This document shows positions 9,409 to 17,824 of a stretch of 35,033 nt of DNA, piece by piece. A program made the position numbers and the translations under genes. The number at the start of each line of letters is the position of its first letter. The first letter of the stretch is position 1. The notes beneath the pieces are model-generated. The model was not told the DNA's origin and did no database searches. It saw nothing but the letters and a program-made list of their open reading frames with translations. Source of the stretch: Psychrobacter faecalis (GTDB lineage: Bacteria; Pseudomonadota; Gammaproteobacteria; Pseudomonadales; Moraxellaceae); the NCBI RefSeq assembly GCF_016107575.1, contig NZ_JABAST010000032.1:1-35033 (forward strand). The letters are read 5' to 3'.

Positions 9409-10515
9409 CTATAAGCCTGAGAGCGACCTAATAGCTGACGTAGAAGGTAAAATAGCGCTGATAACACGATTCCAACGCGTTAAGCCAGTTGGATCGACAT
9501 AAACAATATCATTCGGGTGCATCTCGAAACGATTGGCTAACGCAAAACTGGTTATGGTCTGCATATCTACATAGTAAATATCTGTCGCTCGTGTATTTAA
9601 ATTATCACGAACCACATATATTTTAGCCGCATTTGCTGTAGCAGAATTTAGCCCTTTAGACTCACCCAAAACCTGCGCCAAACTAATACCTTGCTCTAAA
9701 ATAGGCACTGGCTCTACTTGACCGAACTCACCTAAAACATATACTTTATTACGATCTTGACTATTGACGTGGATAGAGTCGCCATCTCGCAGGTAAATTT
9801 GGTTAGCAGAAGCGCCCATTTGGCGCAGCGACTCCAGTCCGATGTTATAGCTAGTACCGTTACGGTTTAGCACGACATTATTTGAGTCGCCCGTAGGAGT
9901 GGCCCCGCCGGCCATAGAAATTGCGCCATAGAGCGACACAGGCACATCAGCAATAGCAAACTCGCCCGGTTGTTTAACCTCACCATCAATAAAGAATTTA
10001 TTGCCACGGTAGTTAACGATTTTAACCTGCGGGTCTGAATATTTAAGATAACGTTGCAATTGTTTCTGTAAATTGGCAGTAAATTGTGGCACGCTCATGC
10101 CACTGGCTTTAATACGTCCAATAAGTGGAAACTGTACAAAACCTTGTTGATCAACAGGGAAGCCCAAAGCATAAGGGTTGGCAGTGTTACTACTATTTGT
10201 CAAAGGCGGCGCAATCTCTGGATACCCTACTAGCGTAATACCTAAAATATCACCTTCCGAGATTCGGTAATCAACTTGCCCAGAGGTTCTTAGCAAACGC
10301 GTTAAATCGCTACTAGGAACAACGGCCTGCTTCGGTGGTAGCGTCGCCAAATTTAACGGCTGCACATTAAACTGTATACCACTCGCAGCTACGAATGAAC
10401 CACTGGGCGGCAGATCACCAGATTGTAGGCCAGAGTTAATGCTAGAACAGCCTGAAATCAGACCTATCATAAGCACAGACGCCACACCTAATAACTTTGA
10501 TGAATTGAAGAACAT
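9409..10515 (-). CDS. wza: Wza outer-membrane polysaccharide export lipoprotein
   Basis: 368 residues from ATG 10515, which has AAGG seven bases upstream and gives a clean lipoprotein signal (MFFNSSKLLGVASVLMIGLI, then SGC). A GTG at 10536 would add seven residues before the signal and is less likely. The mature protein has the Poly_export domain (YRISEGDILGITLVGYPE) and SLBB/beta-grasp repeats (FFIDGEVKQPGEFAI; KVYVLGEFGQVEPVPI), and the C-terminus ends in the short helix that forms the outer-membrane pore in Wza. It exports capsule polymer through the outer membrane, docking onto Wzc. It is the first gene of the capsule operon, behind a long leader. Confidence 0.93.
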   Translation of the reverse strand: MFFNSSKLLGVASVLMIGLISGCSSINSGLQSGDLPPSGSFVAASGIQFNVQPLNLATLPPKQAVVPSSDLTRLLRTSGQVDYRISEGDILGITLVGYPEIAPPLTNSSNTANPYALGFPVDQQGFVQFPLIGRIKASGMSVPQFTANLQKQLQRYLKYSDPQVKIVNYRGNKFFIDGEVKQPGEFAIADVPVSLYGAISMAGGATPTGDSNNVVLNRNGTSYNIGLESLRQMGASANQIYLRDGDSIHVNSQDRNKVYVLGEFGQVEPVPILEQGISLAQVLGESKGLNSATANAAKIYVVRDNLNTRATDIYYVDMQTITSFALANRFEMHPNDIVYVDPTGLTRWNRVISAILPSTSAIRSLSGL

Positions 10516-10769
10516 AAAAAAACCTTTATAAATCACAGATATAAGTAGCGTCTAGCAACGAGCGCAATTGAGACAACTATACTAAAAAGTTACACCAACC
10601 ATAAAAAAAGCAAAGCCATAATAACATAGGTGGTTAAATAGTGAATAATAATAGGCCATTTTTGGCAAAAATTACGCAATAGTAACAATTAGTTTATATT
10701 CATTTCTTATGAAGCTTTTAATTTTTAATGTCAATTAGGGATACTTAATAAAACATCATCTACTCGTTA

Positions 10770-10798
10770 ATTATAATAGCCTTAAAAGCTAATCTTAA
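10770..10798 (-). promoter_or_regulatory. Candidate capsule operon promoter
   Basis: On the minus strand TTAAGA (10798-10793), a 17 bp spacer and a perfect TATAAT (10775-10770) form a good sigma-70 match. Transcription would begin near 10763, leaving about 250 nt of untranslated leader before wza. No JUMPstart/ops-like element was recognised in that leader. Predicted only. Confidence 0.5.
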
Positions 10799-10825
10799 AC
10801 ATCACTTCGATAAATAGCGTATAAT
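10795..10825 (+). promoter_or_regulatory. Candidate rluB promoter
   Basis: A perfect TATAAT lies at 10820-10825, about 58 bp before the rluB start. The best -35 candidate is TTAAAC at 10795-10800 with a long 19 bp spacer. It overlaps the -35 of the divergent capsule promoter, so the two may compete. Predicted only. Confidence 0.4.
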
Positions 10826-10882
10826 ACTCAGTCCAATTTCATACATTGAGAAATGTAAACCCACCGACACAAGGATAGCATT

Positions 10883-11794
10883 ATGAAAGATGAAAAACTG
10901 CAAAAAGCGCTTGCCCGTATGGGGCTTGGCTCACGTCGTCAGATGGAAGAAGTCATTAAAGCAGGTCGTGTGACCGTTAATAATGGACCCGCAACCATCG
11001 GCGACCGCGTCGAACAAGGCGATGAGATCCGTGTTGACGGTCGTCAGATCAAATATACGGCTGAAAATGAAAAGCGTCGTCGCGTTTTAGCTTATTACAA
11101 ACCTGAAGGCGAAGTTTGCTCGGCTAATGATCCAGAAGGTCGTCCAACGGTTTTTGAACGTTTGCCAAAACTGACTCATGATCGCTGGGTTATGGTTGGG
11201 CGCTTGGATATTAACTCGACTGGTTTGTTATTATTTACCAATGATGGCGAAATGGCGCATCGCTTAATGCATCCGTCTAGCGAAGTCACACGCGAGTATG
11301 CCGTACGTGTACTTGGTGAAGTTACTCCTGATATCGCGCGTACTCTAACGGCTGGCGTCATGTTAGAAGATGGCATGGCACAGTTTGAAGATATCAAAGA
11401 AGGCGGCGGTGAAGGCGTCAATAAATGGTACCACGTCAGACTAAAAGAAGGTCGAAATCGCGAAGTGCGCCGATTGTTTGAATCGCAAGGTCTTAAAGTT
11501 AGCCGTCTATTACGTACGCGTTACGGGTCGATTGCGCTGCCAAAAGAGCTGCGTACTGGACGCTTCTTAGAGCTGGATAAAAAAGACATCAATACCTTAA
11601 CCGATTTGGTCAGCCTACGCCCACGTCACGGTACTGGTTTGCATGGTGCAGCTAAAGAAAAGCAAGAACGTATCAAAAGCAAGCCGCTTAAAGCGCGCCG
11701 TGTTGACAGTCGTAGCAGTGCAAAACCTAAAAGCAGTGGCAGTCCTGCCAGTCGCGGTTCACGTAATACCCGCGATCGTAACAACAAGCGTTAA
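10883..11794 (+). CDS. rluB: 23S rRNA pseudouridine synthase, RluB type
   Basis: 303 residues. An N-terminal S4 RNA-binding domain (LQKALARMGLGSRRQMEEVI) is followed by the RsuA-family catalytic domain with GRLDINSTGLLLFTNDGE, in which the Asp of GRLD is the catalytic residue, and REVRRLFESQGLKVSRLLR. The C-terminal tail (about 240-303) is basic and rich in Ser, Arg and Lys, as in many RluB proteins. It should isomerise U2605 (E. coli numbering) in the large subunit. RluE or RluF are alternatives but lack the long basic tail. A strong terminator follows. Confidence 0.9.
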   Translation: MKDEKLQKALARMGLGSRRQMEEVIKAGRVTVNNGPATIGDRVEQGDEIRVDGRQIKYTAENEKRRRVLAYYKPEGEVCSANDPEGRPTVFERLPKLTHDRWVMVGRLDINSTGLLLFTNDGEMAHRLMHPSSEVTREYAVRVLGEVTPDIARTLTAGVMLEDGMAQFEDIKEGGGEGVNKWYHVRLKEGRNREVRRLFESQGLKVSRLLRTRYGSIALPKELRTGRFLELDKKDINTLTDLVSLRPRHGTGLHGAAKEKQERIKSKPLKARRVDSRSSAKPKSSGSPASRGSRNTRDRNNKR

Positions 11795-11820
11795 TCAGTC
11801 ACGGATTAATCCTAGCTGAT

Positions 11821-11860
11821 AAAAAAGCGGTCAATGCCTGATTCATTGACCGCTTTTTTT
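11821..11860. terminator. Bidirectional intrinsic terminator between rluB and the facing gene
   Basis: A 15 bp perfect stem (AAAAAGCGGTCAATG, loop CCTGATT, CATTGACCGCTTTTT) ends in a T run. The A run on the 5' side makes a T run on the other strand. It can end both rluB and the convergent minus-strand gene at 11894. Confidence 0.92.
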
Positions 11861-11893
11861 ATGCGTTTTTTAAGAGTATCACTCACTTTAGGC

Positions 11894-12451
11894 TTAGTCG
11901 TCATGACTATGAATATAATTTTTCATCACGCGCAATTCTTGTAGATGTTGCTCTTCCATTCGCTCTAACAACCCATCTAAGCGCTGCTCAATGCTGTCCA
12001 ATACCTCTTGTAACAGCCTACCCGCCTCAGTCTGCTTCTGTCCATTTTTAGTACGATTGCTTATATTGATATTTGCTAAATGATAATGACTGACCAACAT
12101 TTCGGGTAAGCGGGTATGCAGCATTTTATCTAAAACAAATTGTTGCTCGCTAATAACTGAAGTTACATTTTGCGCTTCTAACTCGTTTTGACAATTGTGG
12201 TAGTCGGCTACTTTCTTATCAATATTCTGTAATTGTCGTAGCTGTTTATCTGATAAGGCTTCTAGATGTTTTTTATTTAAGTTTAGCTGTTGCCAATTGA
12301 GAGAAGTTAACAACAGGGGTGCATTACTATCTTGATAGGTCAGCACGCCTGGAGTAATACCGACCATTCTATGCAATGCGTGCCAGCCCTTTCTCCCCAA
12401 ATAAAAGACGCCGACAGTGGTAATCACACCAACGCCTATTAATATACTCAT
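11894..12451 (-). CDS. Membrane-anchored helical protein of unknown function (paralog A)
   Basis: 185 residues, not recognised. One membrane helix or short hydrophobic anchor is at the N-terminus (ILIGVGVITTVGVFYLG). The rest is predicted helical with a Gln/Glu-rich, coiled-coil-like character. The block EQQFVLDKMLHTRLPEML, then SHYHLANINISNRTKN, then LLQEVLDSIEQRLDGLL aligns with the 13532-14293 protein (ERQFVIDKLVSESIPEAL; HRTKN; LFLDIDYELDELL). A weaker match to the 12523-13176 protein suggests three diverged copies of one family. It lies 71 bp after that gene in the same direction. The layout loosely recalls XpaC-like helical proteins, but this is untested. Confidence 0.75.
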   Translation of the reverse strand: MSILIGVGVITTVGVFYLGRKGWHALHRMVGITPGVLTYQDSNAPLLLTSLNWQQLNLNKKHLEALSDKQLRQLQNIDKKVADYHNCQNELEAQNVTSVISEQQFVLDKMLHTRLPEMLVSHYHLANINISNRTKNGQKQTEAGRLLQEVLDSIEQRLDGLLERMEEQHLQELRVMKNYIHSHDD

Positions 12452-12522
12452 GTTACTTTACTCTTCTTTCGATTTATTTCAGCCTAAACATTTAGACTTG
12501 GGTTATTATCACTGTCTCTCAT

Positions 12523-13176
12523 TTATAGCTTAATATTTTCTATATCAGTTTCTTTATTAGCTGGGTTTTCAATTGCTTGGACTTCAACAGCGCTATTATC
12601 AATTTGTTGTAGTCTAGAATTGCTAGTTGGATTATTAAAACGCTGCTGCAAATATCGATTGGTCGCCAGCAATTTTTGTCCATCTTGATGATAGGACGCA
12701 TTCAGCAAGTCATCAAACTGGGTATTAATTGTCCTAAGCACTTCTAATAGCGCTTCTTTGCCCGTGACATCAGAGTGCTTAATTTTCGTGGTATCAGCAA
12801 GAGCGCCGTTCCCGACATCTAAGTCATGTAAGCGGCGATAATCCGCTACCGCCAGTGGCACATGCCTATCCATTAGATTTTGTATCATGACATAGGTTTC
12901 GTTAACAGTATCTTTATCATCAATTTTACCATCGTTATTGGTATCGCCATAAATAACCCGCAGCTTTTCGCCTTTATCATTGATTTGATCGAGCGCTGTT
13001 TTGACCTCAACTGGCAAGCTTTTTTCAGGGATATAACCCAATTGCGGCATCGCTTTATACTCAAGCATTTTGGGCGCCGTGACTTTTTTGATACCACGAT
13101 ATCCAAGGTACAACCCAGCTGCTGGCAGCACGCCATATAAAACGAACATCACGAACATTGCAGTCAGTTGGGTCAT
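12523..13176 (-). CDS. Membrane-anchored protein with an EF-hand loop, unknown function (paralog B)
   Basis: 217 residues, not recognised. An N-terminal membrane segment (AMFVMFVLYGVLPAAGLYLG) is followed by LDQINDKGEKLRVIYG and a canonical 12-residue calcium loop DTNNDGKIDDKD near residues 78-89 (Asp1, Asn3, Asp5, Gly6, Asp9, Asp12). It continues as VMIQNLMDRHVPLAVADYRRL and LLEVLRTINTQFDDLLNAS, which parallels the conserved blocks of its two neighbours. Compared with them, the EF-hand stands where they have a short Glu/Gln-rich stretch. AAGGA precedes ATG 13176. The strand is typical and the gene appears intact. Calcium binding is inferred from the loop only. Confidence 0.75.
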   Translation of the reverse strand: MTQLTAMFVMFVLYGVLPAAGLYLGYRGIKKVTAPKMLEYKAMPQLGYIPEKSLPVEVKTALDQINDKGEKLRVIYGDTNNDGKIDDKDTVNETYVMIQNLMDRHVPLAVADYRRLHDLDVGNGALADTTKIKHSDVTGKEALLEVLRTINTQFDDLLNASYHQDGQKLLATNRYLQQRFNNPTSNSRLQQIDNSAVEVQAIENPANKETDIENIKL

Positions 13177-13288
13177 TTGGGTATCCTTGTTGTATAGTAG
13201 AAATACTTAGCAAAAATATTTAGCAGACGCGGTTGGCAAATTTATTGTTATTTTCGATAATACTTAATCATTATTATTAAACAAAAAA

Positions 13289-13311
13289 ATAAGGCTGTAT
13301 TAAAGCCTTAT
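13289..13311 (-). terminator. Intrinsic terminator of the 13532-14293 gene
   Basis: An 8 bp stem ATAAGGCT/AGCCTTAT with a 7-base loop is followed, on the minus strand, by ATTTTTTTGT. It lies downstream of the minus-strand gene ending at 13532 and before the next minus-strand gene (start 13176), so paralog C is probably a separate transcript. Confidence 0.7.
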
Positions 13312-13387
13312 ATTGTTATGTATTGAGCCGATTGTGTTTATAGTTATTTTCAAACAAAACATAAACATAAACATAAAATTTTTACGC

Positions 13388-13459
13388 GACACTGGAATAA
13401 ACTTTTCTAGCTTGCTGTGTCTGCGCCGACAGAGGCTGCGAAAAATTCATTCCAGTGTC
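13388..13459. repeat. 72-bp imperfect palindrome, candidate dispersed intergenic repeat
   Basis: Perfect 11-bp end arms GACACTGGAAT (13388-13398) and ATTCCAGTGTC (13449-13459) enclose further complementary segments (CTTTTC/GAAAAA, TGTC/GACA), so the whole can fold into one long hairpin. It lies in the 355-bp gap between two paralogs. No second copy occurs in the window. It has the look of a REP/MITE-like repeat. The remainder of the gap (13177-13531) shows only the terminator described separately. Confidence 0.6.
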
Positions 13460-13531
13460 TCTGTATCGTCTTTATACTGAACTCACAATGACAATACTAA
13501 CGACTTTTAAATAATCCTCGTTAAATTCAAG

Positions 13532-14293
13532 TTAGCTTTGGGTACGGCTTTTGACATAACGATGGGTGGACGCAAGACGATTCATCACCGTTTGATGTAA
13601 CTCATCTAATAACTCGTCAAGCTCGTAATCAATGTCTAAAAATAAATCCGTGAGCATATCGCCAGCGGTCATTTTTCCTTGGACGACATTATTTTTCGTG
13701 CGATGCGGGCTAAAGCGTTGCAGCTGCTCATAATGATGTAGCGCTTCAGGGATACTTTCGGACACCAGCTTATCAATGACAAACTGGCGCTCATTGTGTT
13801 GCTGCTGTTGCTCGGCATTGAGCTCACTGCTCCACTCACGGTAACGCTTTAGCTTACTATTAATTCGGTCTAATATGGCGACCGCTTCAATCGGCATGGC
13901 ATTTAGGGTGGCTGCATCGACCACATCAACAAGCTCAGTCATAATCGGACAGCGTCCATGTTTAAGATACCATAAGGTATCTGGGTCAAAAGGAGGTCTA
14001 TTGGTCGGGCGCATTTGGGCGCGATTGGCTAGATAGCGATCGGTCAATGGCGTCGGCGTGCGGATATCATTCACTTGTGCTAAGGCATCACAAATACGCT
14101 CGGTACGCTGCGGCTCGCTAAGCGTATAATTGGAAGCTGAAGTATCCATGCTTTCTTGATTATCGCCATGCTTATTTGCATTATCAGAAACTTCTTTAGC
14201 GGCAGCTTGCTGAGCATTTTTGGCAGCGATGGTTGGCAGGTCATCTTGGGCTTGCCCAAACGACTGTAGCATTCTTGTCAGACTTATGACCAT
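13532..14293 (-). CDS. Soluble helical protein of unknown function (paralog C)
   Basis: 253 residues, not recognised and without an obvious membrane segment or signal. The first 85 residues are low-complexity (Ala, Asn, Gln, Asp) and probably disordered. A middle part contains DPDTLWYLKHGRCPIM, a possible short folded motif. The C-terminal half is helical (AILDRINSKLKRYREW; NERQFVIDKLVSESIPEALH; HRTKNNVVQGKMTAGDML; DIDYELDELLDELHQ) and aligns clearly with the 11894-12451 protein. The genes of the family are consecutive, all on the minus strand. Met8 is an alternative start. A role cannot be inferred beyond helical packing or partner binding. Confidence 0.72.
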   Translation of the reverse strand: MVISLTRMLQSFGQAQDDLPTIAAKNAQQAAAKEVSDNANKHGDNQESMDTSASNYTLSEPQRTERICDALAQVNDIRTPTPLTDRYLANRAQMRPTNRPPFDPDTLWYLKHGRCPIMTELVDVVDAATLNAMPIEAVAILDRINSKLKRYREWSSELNAEQQQQHNERQFVIDKLVSESIPEALHHYEQLQRFSPHRTKNNVVQGKMTAGDMLTDLFLDIDYELDELLDELHQTVMNRLASTHRYVKSRTQS

Positions 14294-14486
14294 GACCTAC
14301 CCTGCTCCTCGCTTATTCTTTATTCATTGCTGACTAATATTTCTGAATAGTACTGATGACTTGGTAGCATCTATTGCAGCAAACACATTGCATTCGACTA
14401 TTTTATCCCTTATCTTAACAGCTTTTTCGGGCGCTGCCAGTAAGCAAACGTCACCGTTTCGATTGTTAAAGGATAAGGCCATTATC

Positions 14487-15089
14487 ATGAACTTCACCGA
14501 TTATAGCGCCGGGTTTTTGCTTGGTTTATCCTTGATTATCGCTATTGGTTCACAAAACGCTTTTGTGCTCAAACAAGGGCTGAAACGCGAGCACATATTT
14601 TTCGTCTGCCTATTTTGCGCAGTCAGTGATGCGATTTTAATCTCTGCTGGTGTCGGTGGTTTTGGCGCAGTGACAGCACGTTATCCGCAAGTTGTAGACA
14701 TTGCCAAAATTGCTGGCGTCATATTTTTGCTGGCTTATGGCATCCAAAGCTTATACGCCAGTGTACGCCTATCGCATGCACTCACCATCGATGGTCAAGT
14801 GGTCACCAGCTTAAAAAAAGCACTGTTGTTATGTTTTGGCTTTACTTGGCTTAACCCGCACGTCTATCTAGATACATTGGTGCTCGTCGGCATGGTTTCA
14901 ACAGGGGCAAATAGCAAAGTCGTATTTGCCGCTGGTGCGGTAAGCGCCTCATTCTTTTTCTTCTTTGCGCTTGGTTATGGTGCGCGACTACTTAGACCCT
15001 TATTTGCTAAGCCAAAAGCTTGGAATATACTCGATGCCTTAGTCGGTTTTCTGATGCTGTATTTGGCTTGGCATCTATATCAAAGTTAA
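14487..15089 (+). CDS. argO: LysE/ArgO-family amino-acid exporter
   Basis: 200 residues from ATG 14487 (AAGG nine bases upstream). The frame is open from 14361, but the extra 42 residues do not resemble the family. Six hydrophobic helices are visible. The N-terminal family motif IAIGSQNAFVLKQGLKREH and the FGFTWLNPHVYLDT motif place it in LysE/ArgO rather than RhtB. It exports basic amino acids, arginine or lysine, with the proton gradient. No ArgP (LysG) regulator gene is adjacent. A strong terminator follows. The symbol is by family and the substrate is not certain. Confidence 0.85.
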   Translation: MNFTDYSAGFLLGLSLIIAIGSQNAFVLKQGLKREHIFFVCLFCAVSDAILISAGVGGFGAVTARYPQVVDIAKIAGVIFLLAYGIQSLYASVRLSHALTIDGQVVTSLKKALLLCFGFTWLNPHVYLDTLVLVGMVSTGANSKVVFAAGAVSASFFFFFALGYGARLLRPLFAKPKAWNILDALVGFLMLYLAWHLYQS

Positions 15090-15124
15090 TGAAGCGTAAG
15101 AAATAAACATAGCTTATCAAAACG

Positions 15125-15158
15125 AAAAAACCAAACACATTAACGTGTTTGGTTTTTT
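15125..15158. terminator. Bidirectional terminator between argO and tmm
   Basis: A perfect 14-bp stem (AAAAAACCAAACAC, loop ATTAAC, GTGTTTGGTTTTTT) with T and A runs on both sides serves the convergent genes ending at 15089 and 15185. Confidence 0.92.
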
Positions 15159-15184
15159 ATTACTTTGAAACTAATGACTTCTTA

Positions 15185-16567
15185 TTAGGACGCTTTTTTG
15201 CGCTTTTTAGGTTTAACAAAGGTCAAGTTTAAAAAGTGCTCTAGCGAATCATCAAGGATATCTAACCATGGCTCTGGTAGCTCAGGAGATAGCGTTCCAG
15301 TTAAAGTAGAACGATAGGCCTTTTCTCGAAAGGTCATGATGTTCTCGGCTTTATCTTTTTGCCATTCTTTTAAAATCTCGCCCTGTTTTTCAACGGCAAA
15401 TTCTGGATAATCGGTGGCATTGGTCAAATCGCGAATATAAGCGGCTTGAAAGTCGATTGAATCACTGACCGTCACGCATTTGGCATAAGTTGTGAGCCAT
15501 TTTTGCTCGTCTGCTTCACGCGCTGCCAAATCAGGCAATTCGATATCACCCATTATCACATCACGTGCATACCACGCTTGCGCATCAAACATATTAAAGG
15601 TGAAATACTGGTCTTGCATGCCCAAATAAATCAGCTTTGGATTTGGTTGCCAAAAGATACCCTTGTACAAGTTAGCAGGATATAAGCAGTTGTGCGTCTG
15701 CAAACGTAGCTCATCTGGCATAAACGGGAAATGAAATAAATAACCGGTACACATGATGATGGCGTCAAACTTTTGGCTCGTGCCATCGGCAAAGTGCGCG
15801 ACGTCGTCTTCAAAATGCGTCACCAATGGCACTTCTTTTATGCCCTCAGGCCACTCATAACCGAGCGGTTTACTACGATAACTGATGGTCACGAATTTGG
15901 TGCCATATTTATAACACTGGGTACCAATATCTTCGGCAGAATAGCTACTACCTACTAGTAAGATATCTTCATCTTTAAATTCTAAGGCATCTCGGAAATC
16001 ATGCGCGTGCAAGATACGACCTGGAAAGGCTTCTAAACCTTCAAAATACGGCATATTTGGCGTAGAGAAATGACCAGTCGCTACCACCACATAATCAAAC
16101 TCTTCGACTTCTTGCTCATCGGTTTTATGGTTCATCACCGTCACGGTAAATTTTTGCGTTTCATCATCAAACGACACCCAGCGCACAGGGCATTCAAATC
16201 GAATATATTTTTGGATATCTTGTTTATCGATACGCCCCATGATGTAGTCTTTAAGGACTTCACGTGGTGGATACGATGGGATAGGCTCACCAAAATGCTC
16301 ATCAAACGAATAATCGGCAAACTCTAAGCATTCTTTGGGACCATTTGACCATAAATAGCGGTACATACTGCCGTGAACGGGTTCGCCGTTTCTATCTAAA
16401 CCCGTACGCCAACTGTAATTCCACATACCGCCGATAGCGTTTTGCTTTTCATAACATACGATTTCAGGTAAATCCTTTACCCCGGCTAAACGAGCCGCTT
16501 CAAAGGCACGTAACTGTGCCAAACCACTTGGACCTGCCCCTAAAATTGCCATTCTTTTCTTACTCAA
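15185..16567 (-). CDS. tmm: Trimethylamine monooxygenase (Tmm-like flavin monooxygenase)
   Basis: 460 residues. The FAD motif is GAGPSGLAQLRAFE near residue 10. The FMO identifying sequence FPGRILHAHDF (F-x-G-x3-H-x3-F) and the NADPH motif LLVGSSYSAEDIG follow. Several stretches, such as HGSMYRYLWSNGPKE, LEFADYSFDEHFG and FNMFDAQAWYARDVI, are as remembered for bacterial Tmm, which oxidises trimethylamine to the N-oxide using NADPH and O2. The start is TTG 16567: GGAG lies six bases upstream and MSKKRMAILGAG lines up with the Tmm N-terminus, whereas ATG 16552 has no ribosome site. It is isolated from other methylamine genes. A broader amine-oxidising FMO is the alternative. Confidence 0.85.
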   Translation of the reverse strand: MSKKRMAILGAGPSGLAQLRAFEAARLAGVKDLPEIVCYEKQNAIGGMWNYSWRTGLDRNGEPVHGSMYRYLWSNGPKECLEFADYSFDEHFGEPIPSYPPREVLKDYIMGRIDKQDIQKYIRFECPVRWVSFDDETQKFTVTVMNHKTDEQEVEEFDYVVVATGHFSTPNMPYFEGLEAFPGRILHAHDFRDALEFKDEDILLVGSSYSAEDIGTQCYKYGTKFVTISYRSKPLGYEWPEGIKEVPLVTHFEDDVAHFADGTSQKFDAIIMCTGYLFHFPFMPDELRLQTHNCLYPANLYKGIFWQPNPKLIYLGMQDQYFTFNMFDAQAWYARDVIMGDIELPDLAAREADEQKWLTTYAKCVTVSDSIDFQAAYIRDLTNATDYPEFAVEKQGEILKEWQKDKAENIMTFREKAYRSTLTGTLSPELPEPWLDILDDSLEHFLNLTFVKPKKRKKAS

Positions 16568-16902
16568 AACTGACTCCTATAATATTGTTGTACCCCTATC
16601 ATAACATATTTGTATGGACAACTTTTTTAATGCAGACTTTTGGTGATTAATTGGAATTGGTACAAGCATTAGTAAGATATGAAAAAGTTTTACTAGACAA
16701 CCTTTTAGGATAAATATTAGTATTTTTTAGCAGCTAGGAAGGTTTGTCTACTTTAGGAAGTTTTAGACTTTAGCCTAATAATAAAAAGACCATGTTTTTT
16801 TACACGGTCTAAAAAGATACGGATGTATTTTAAAAGAGAAGAGCGTAAAAAAGACAGGTAAGGGCCATTAGAGAAGTAAGTGGCAAACAAGCAAGGTGAT
16901 AA
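16568..16902. other. Intergenic gap, tmm to marC
   Basis: This 335-bp stretch holds the tmm ribosome site, presumably the tmm promoter (no confident -35/-10 pair found), and the marC terminator at 16787-16810. No small gene was recognised. Confidence 0.6.
16787..16810 (-). terminator. Probable terminator of the MarC-family gene
   Basis: AGACCATGT / ACACGGTCT forms a 9-bp stem with one mismatch around a T run. On the minus strand it is followed by TTTTTATT. It lies about 95 bp beyond the stop at 16903. Confidence 0.65.
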
Positions 16903-17544
16903 TTACACTAAATCAGGAAATAAAGTACGTAGTCCATTAACGATAATCTCAATAGAAACTGCCGCGAGCAACATACCCATGATACGGCTCATGATATTGA
17001 GACCAGTATCGCCCAATAAACGACTAATACGCCCCGCTGCCATTAGCGCCACATAACAAAATAAGCTGATAAATAAACCAGCAATCAAAATGGCAGAGAC
17101 TTGCAAAATACCAGTGACCTGTGATGAATAAATAATCACCGTCGAGATACCGCCAGGTCCAATCATCATCGGAATGGCAATCGGCACCACCGCTGCAGCC
17201 ATCGTTGGCGGCGCACCTTGCAAATGGTCAACATCAAAGTTTTCTTGATCGGGCTTAACCGGGTTACCTTCGCCATTCATCATATTTAGGGCGATTAAAA
17301 ATACCAAGATACCACCTGCCAACTGGAACGAACCAATCGAGATACCCAACGCTTTTAGCAGCGTCTCACCTGCTAAGGTAAAAAAGCTGATGGTGATAAA
17401 AATCGTTAGACAAGCGACGCGCGCCACTTTACGGCGGTTATTTAGCGAGTAGCCGTGAGTTGAATCCAAAAATAACGTCAAGGCGCCAAAGGGATTAATC
17501 AGTACCATAAAGGCTAAGATTATCTTGATAATTTCAGTATCCAC
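16903..17544 (-). CDS. MarC-family inner-membrane protein
   Basis: 213 residues with six hydrophobic helices. The family signatures are visible: LINPFGALTLFLDST at the N-terminus, GGILVFLIALNMM, and AAAVVPIAIPMMIGPGGIST in the second half. MarC/UPF0056 proteins are integral inner-membrane proteins whose substrate is uncertain; an early link with multiple antibiotic resistance was not upheld. The start codon is GTG at 17544. It is separated from nadC by 280 bp and so probably transcribed alone. It should be read as a putative transporter of unknown substrate. Confidence 0.88.
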   Translation of the reverse strand: MDTEIIKIILAFMVLINPFGALTLFLDSTHGYSLNNRRKVARVACLTIFITISFFTLAGETLLKALGISIGSFQLAGGILVFLIALNMMNGEGNPVKPDQENFDVDHLQGAPPTMAAAVVPIAIPMMIGPGGISTVIIYSSQVTGILQVSAILIAGLFISLFCYVALMAAGRISRLLGDTGLNIMSRIMGMLLAAVSIEIIVNGLRTLFPDLV

Positions 17545-17824
17545 TGAGCGCTCGCTTATCTATTGGTCAAATCAGGCAAAAGATAAGGTCACTATGCATA
17601 AGTACAGGTACAGGTACAGGCAAAGACGACCTTATAATCGGTAGCAGCGGCATTGTAGCATAGGCAGATAAGCCTATTAAATCATTAACTTCGCTTAATT
17701 TATCGTCCTTACCAATTCAATAGCATATCCGTACAAATCTCCCCTTTTAATCACTTATTTAACCGATACCTATGCCATAAAATTAATCAAAAGCTTTAGC
17801 ATCGATTTAGACCAACCGTTAATC
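17545..17824. other. Intergenic gap, marC to nadC end
   Basis: 280 bp with no gene recognised. It includes three tandem GTACAG copies at 17602-17619. It should hold the marC promoter and the nadC transcript end, neither of which could be pinned down. Confidence 0.5.

Noticed and set aside
10516..10763. JUMPstart/ops element in the capsule leader
   Set aside because: No GGCGGTAG-like sequence was found.
17602..17619. Three tandem GTACAG copies
   Set aside because: Too short and few to call an iteron, CRISPR or regulatory array; the chance of a small slippage product is high.
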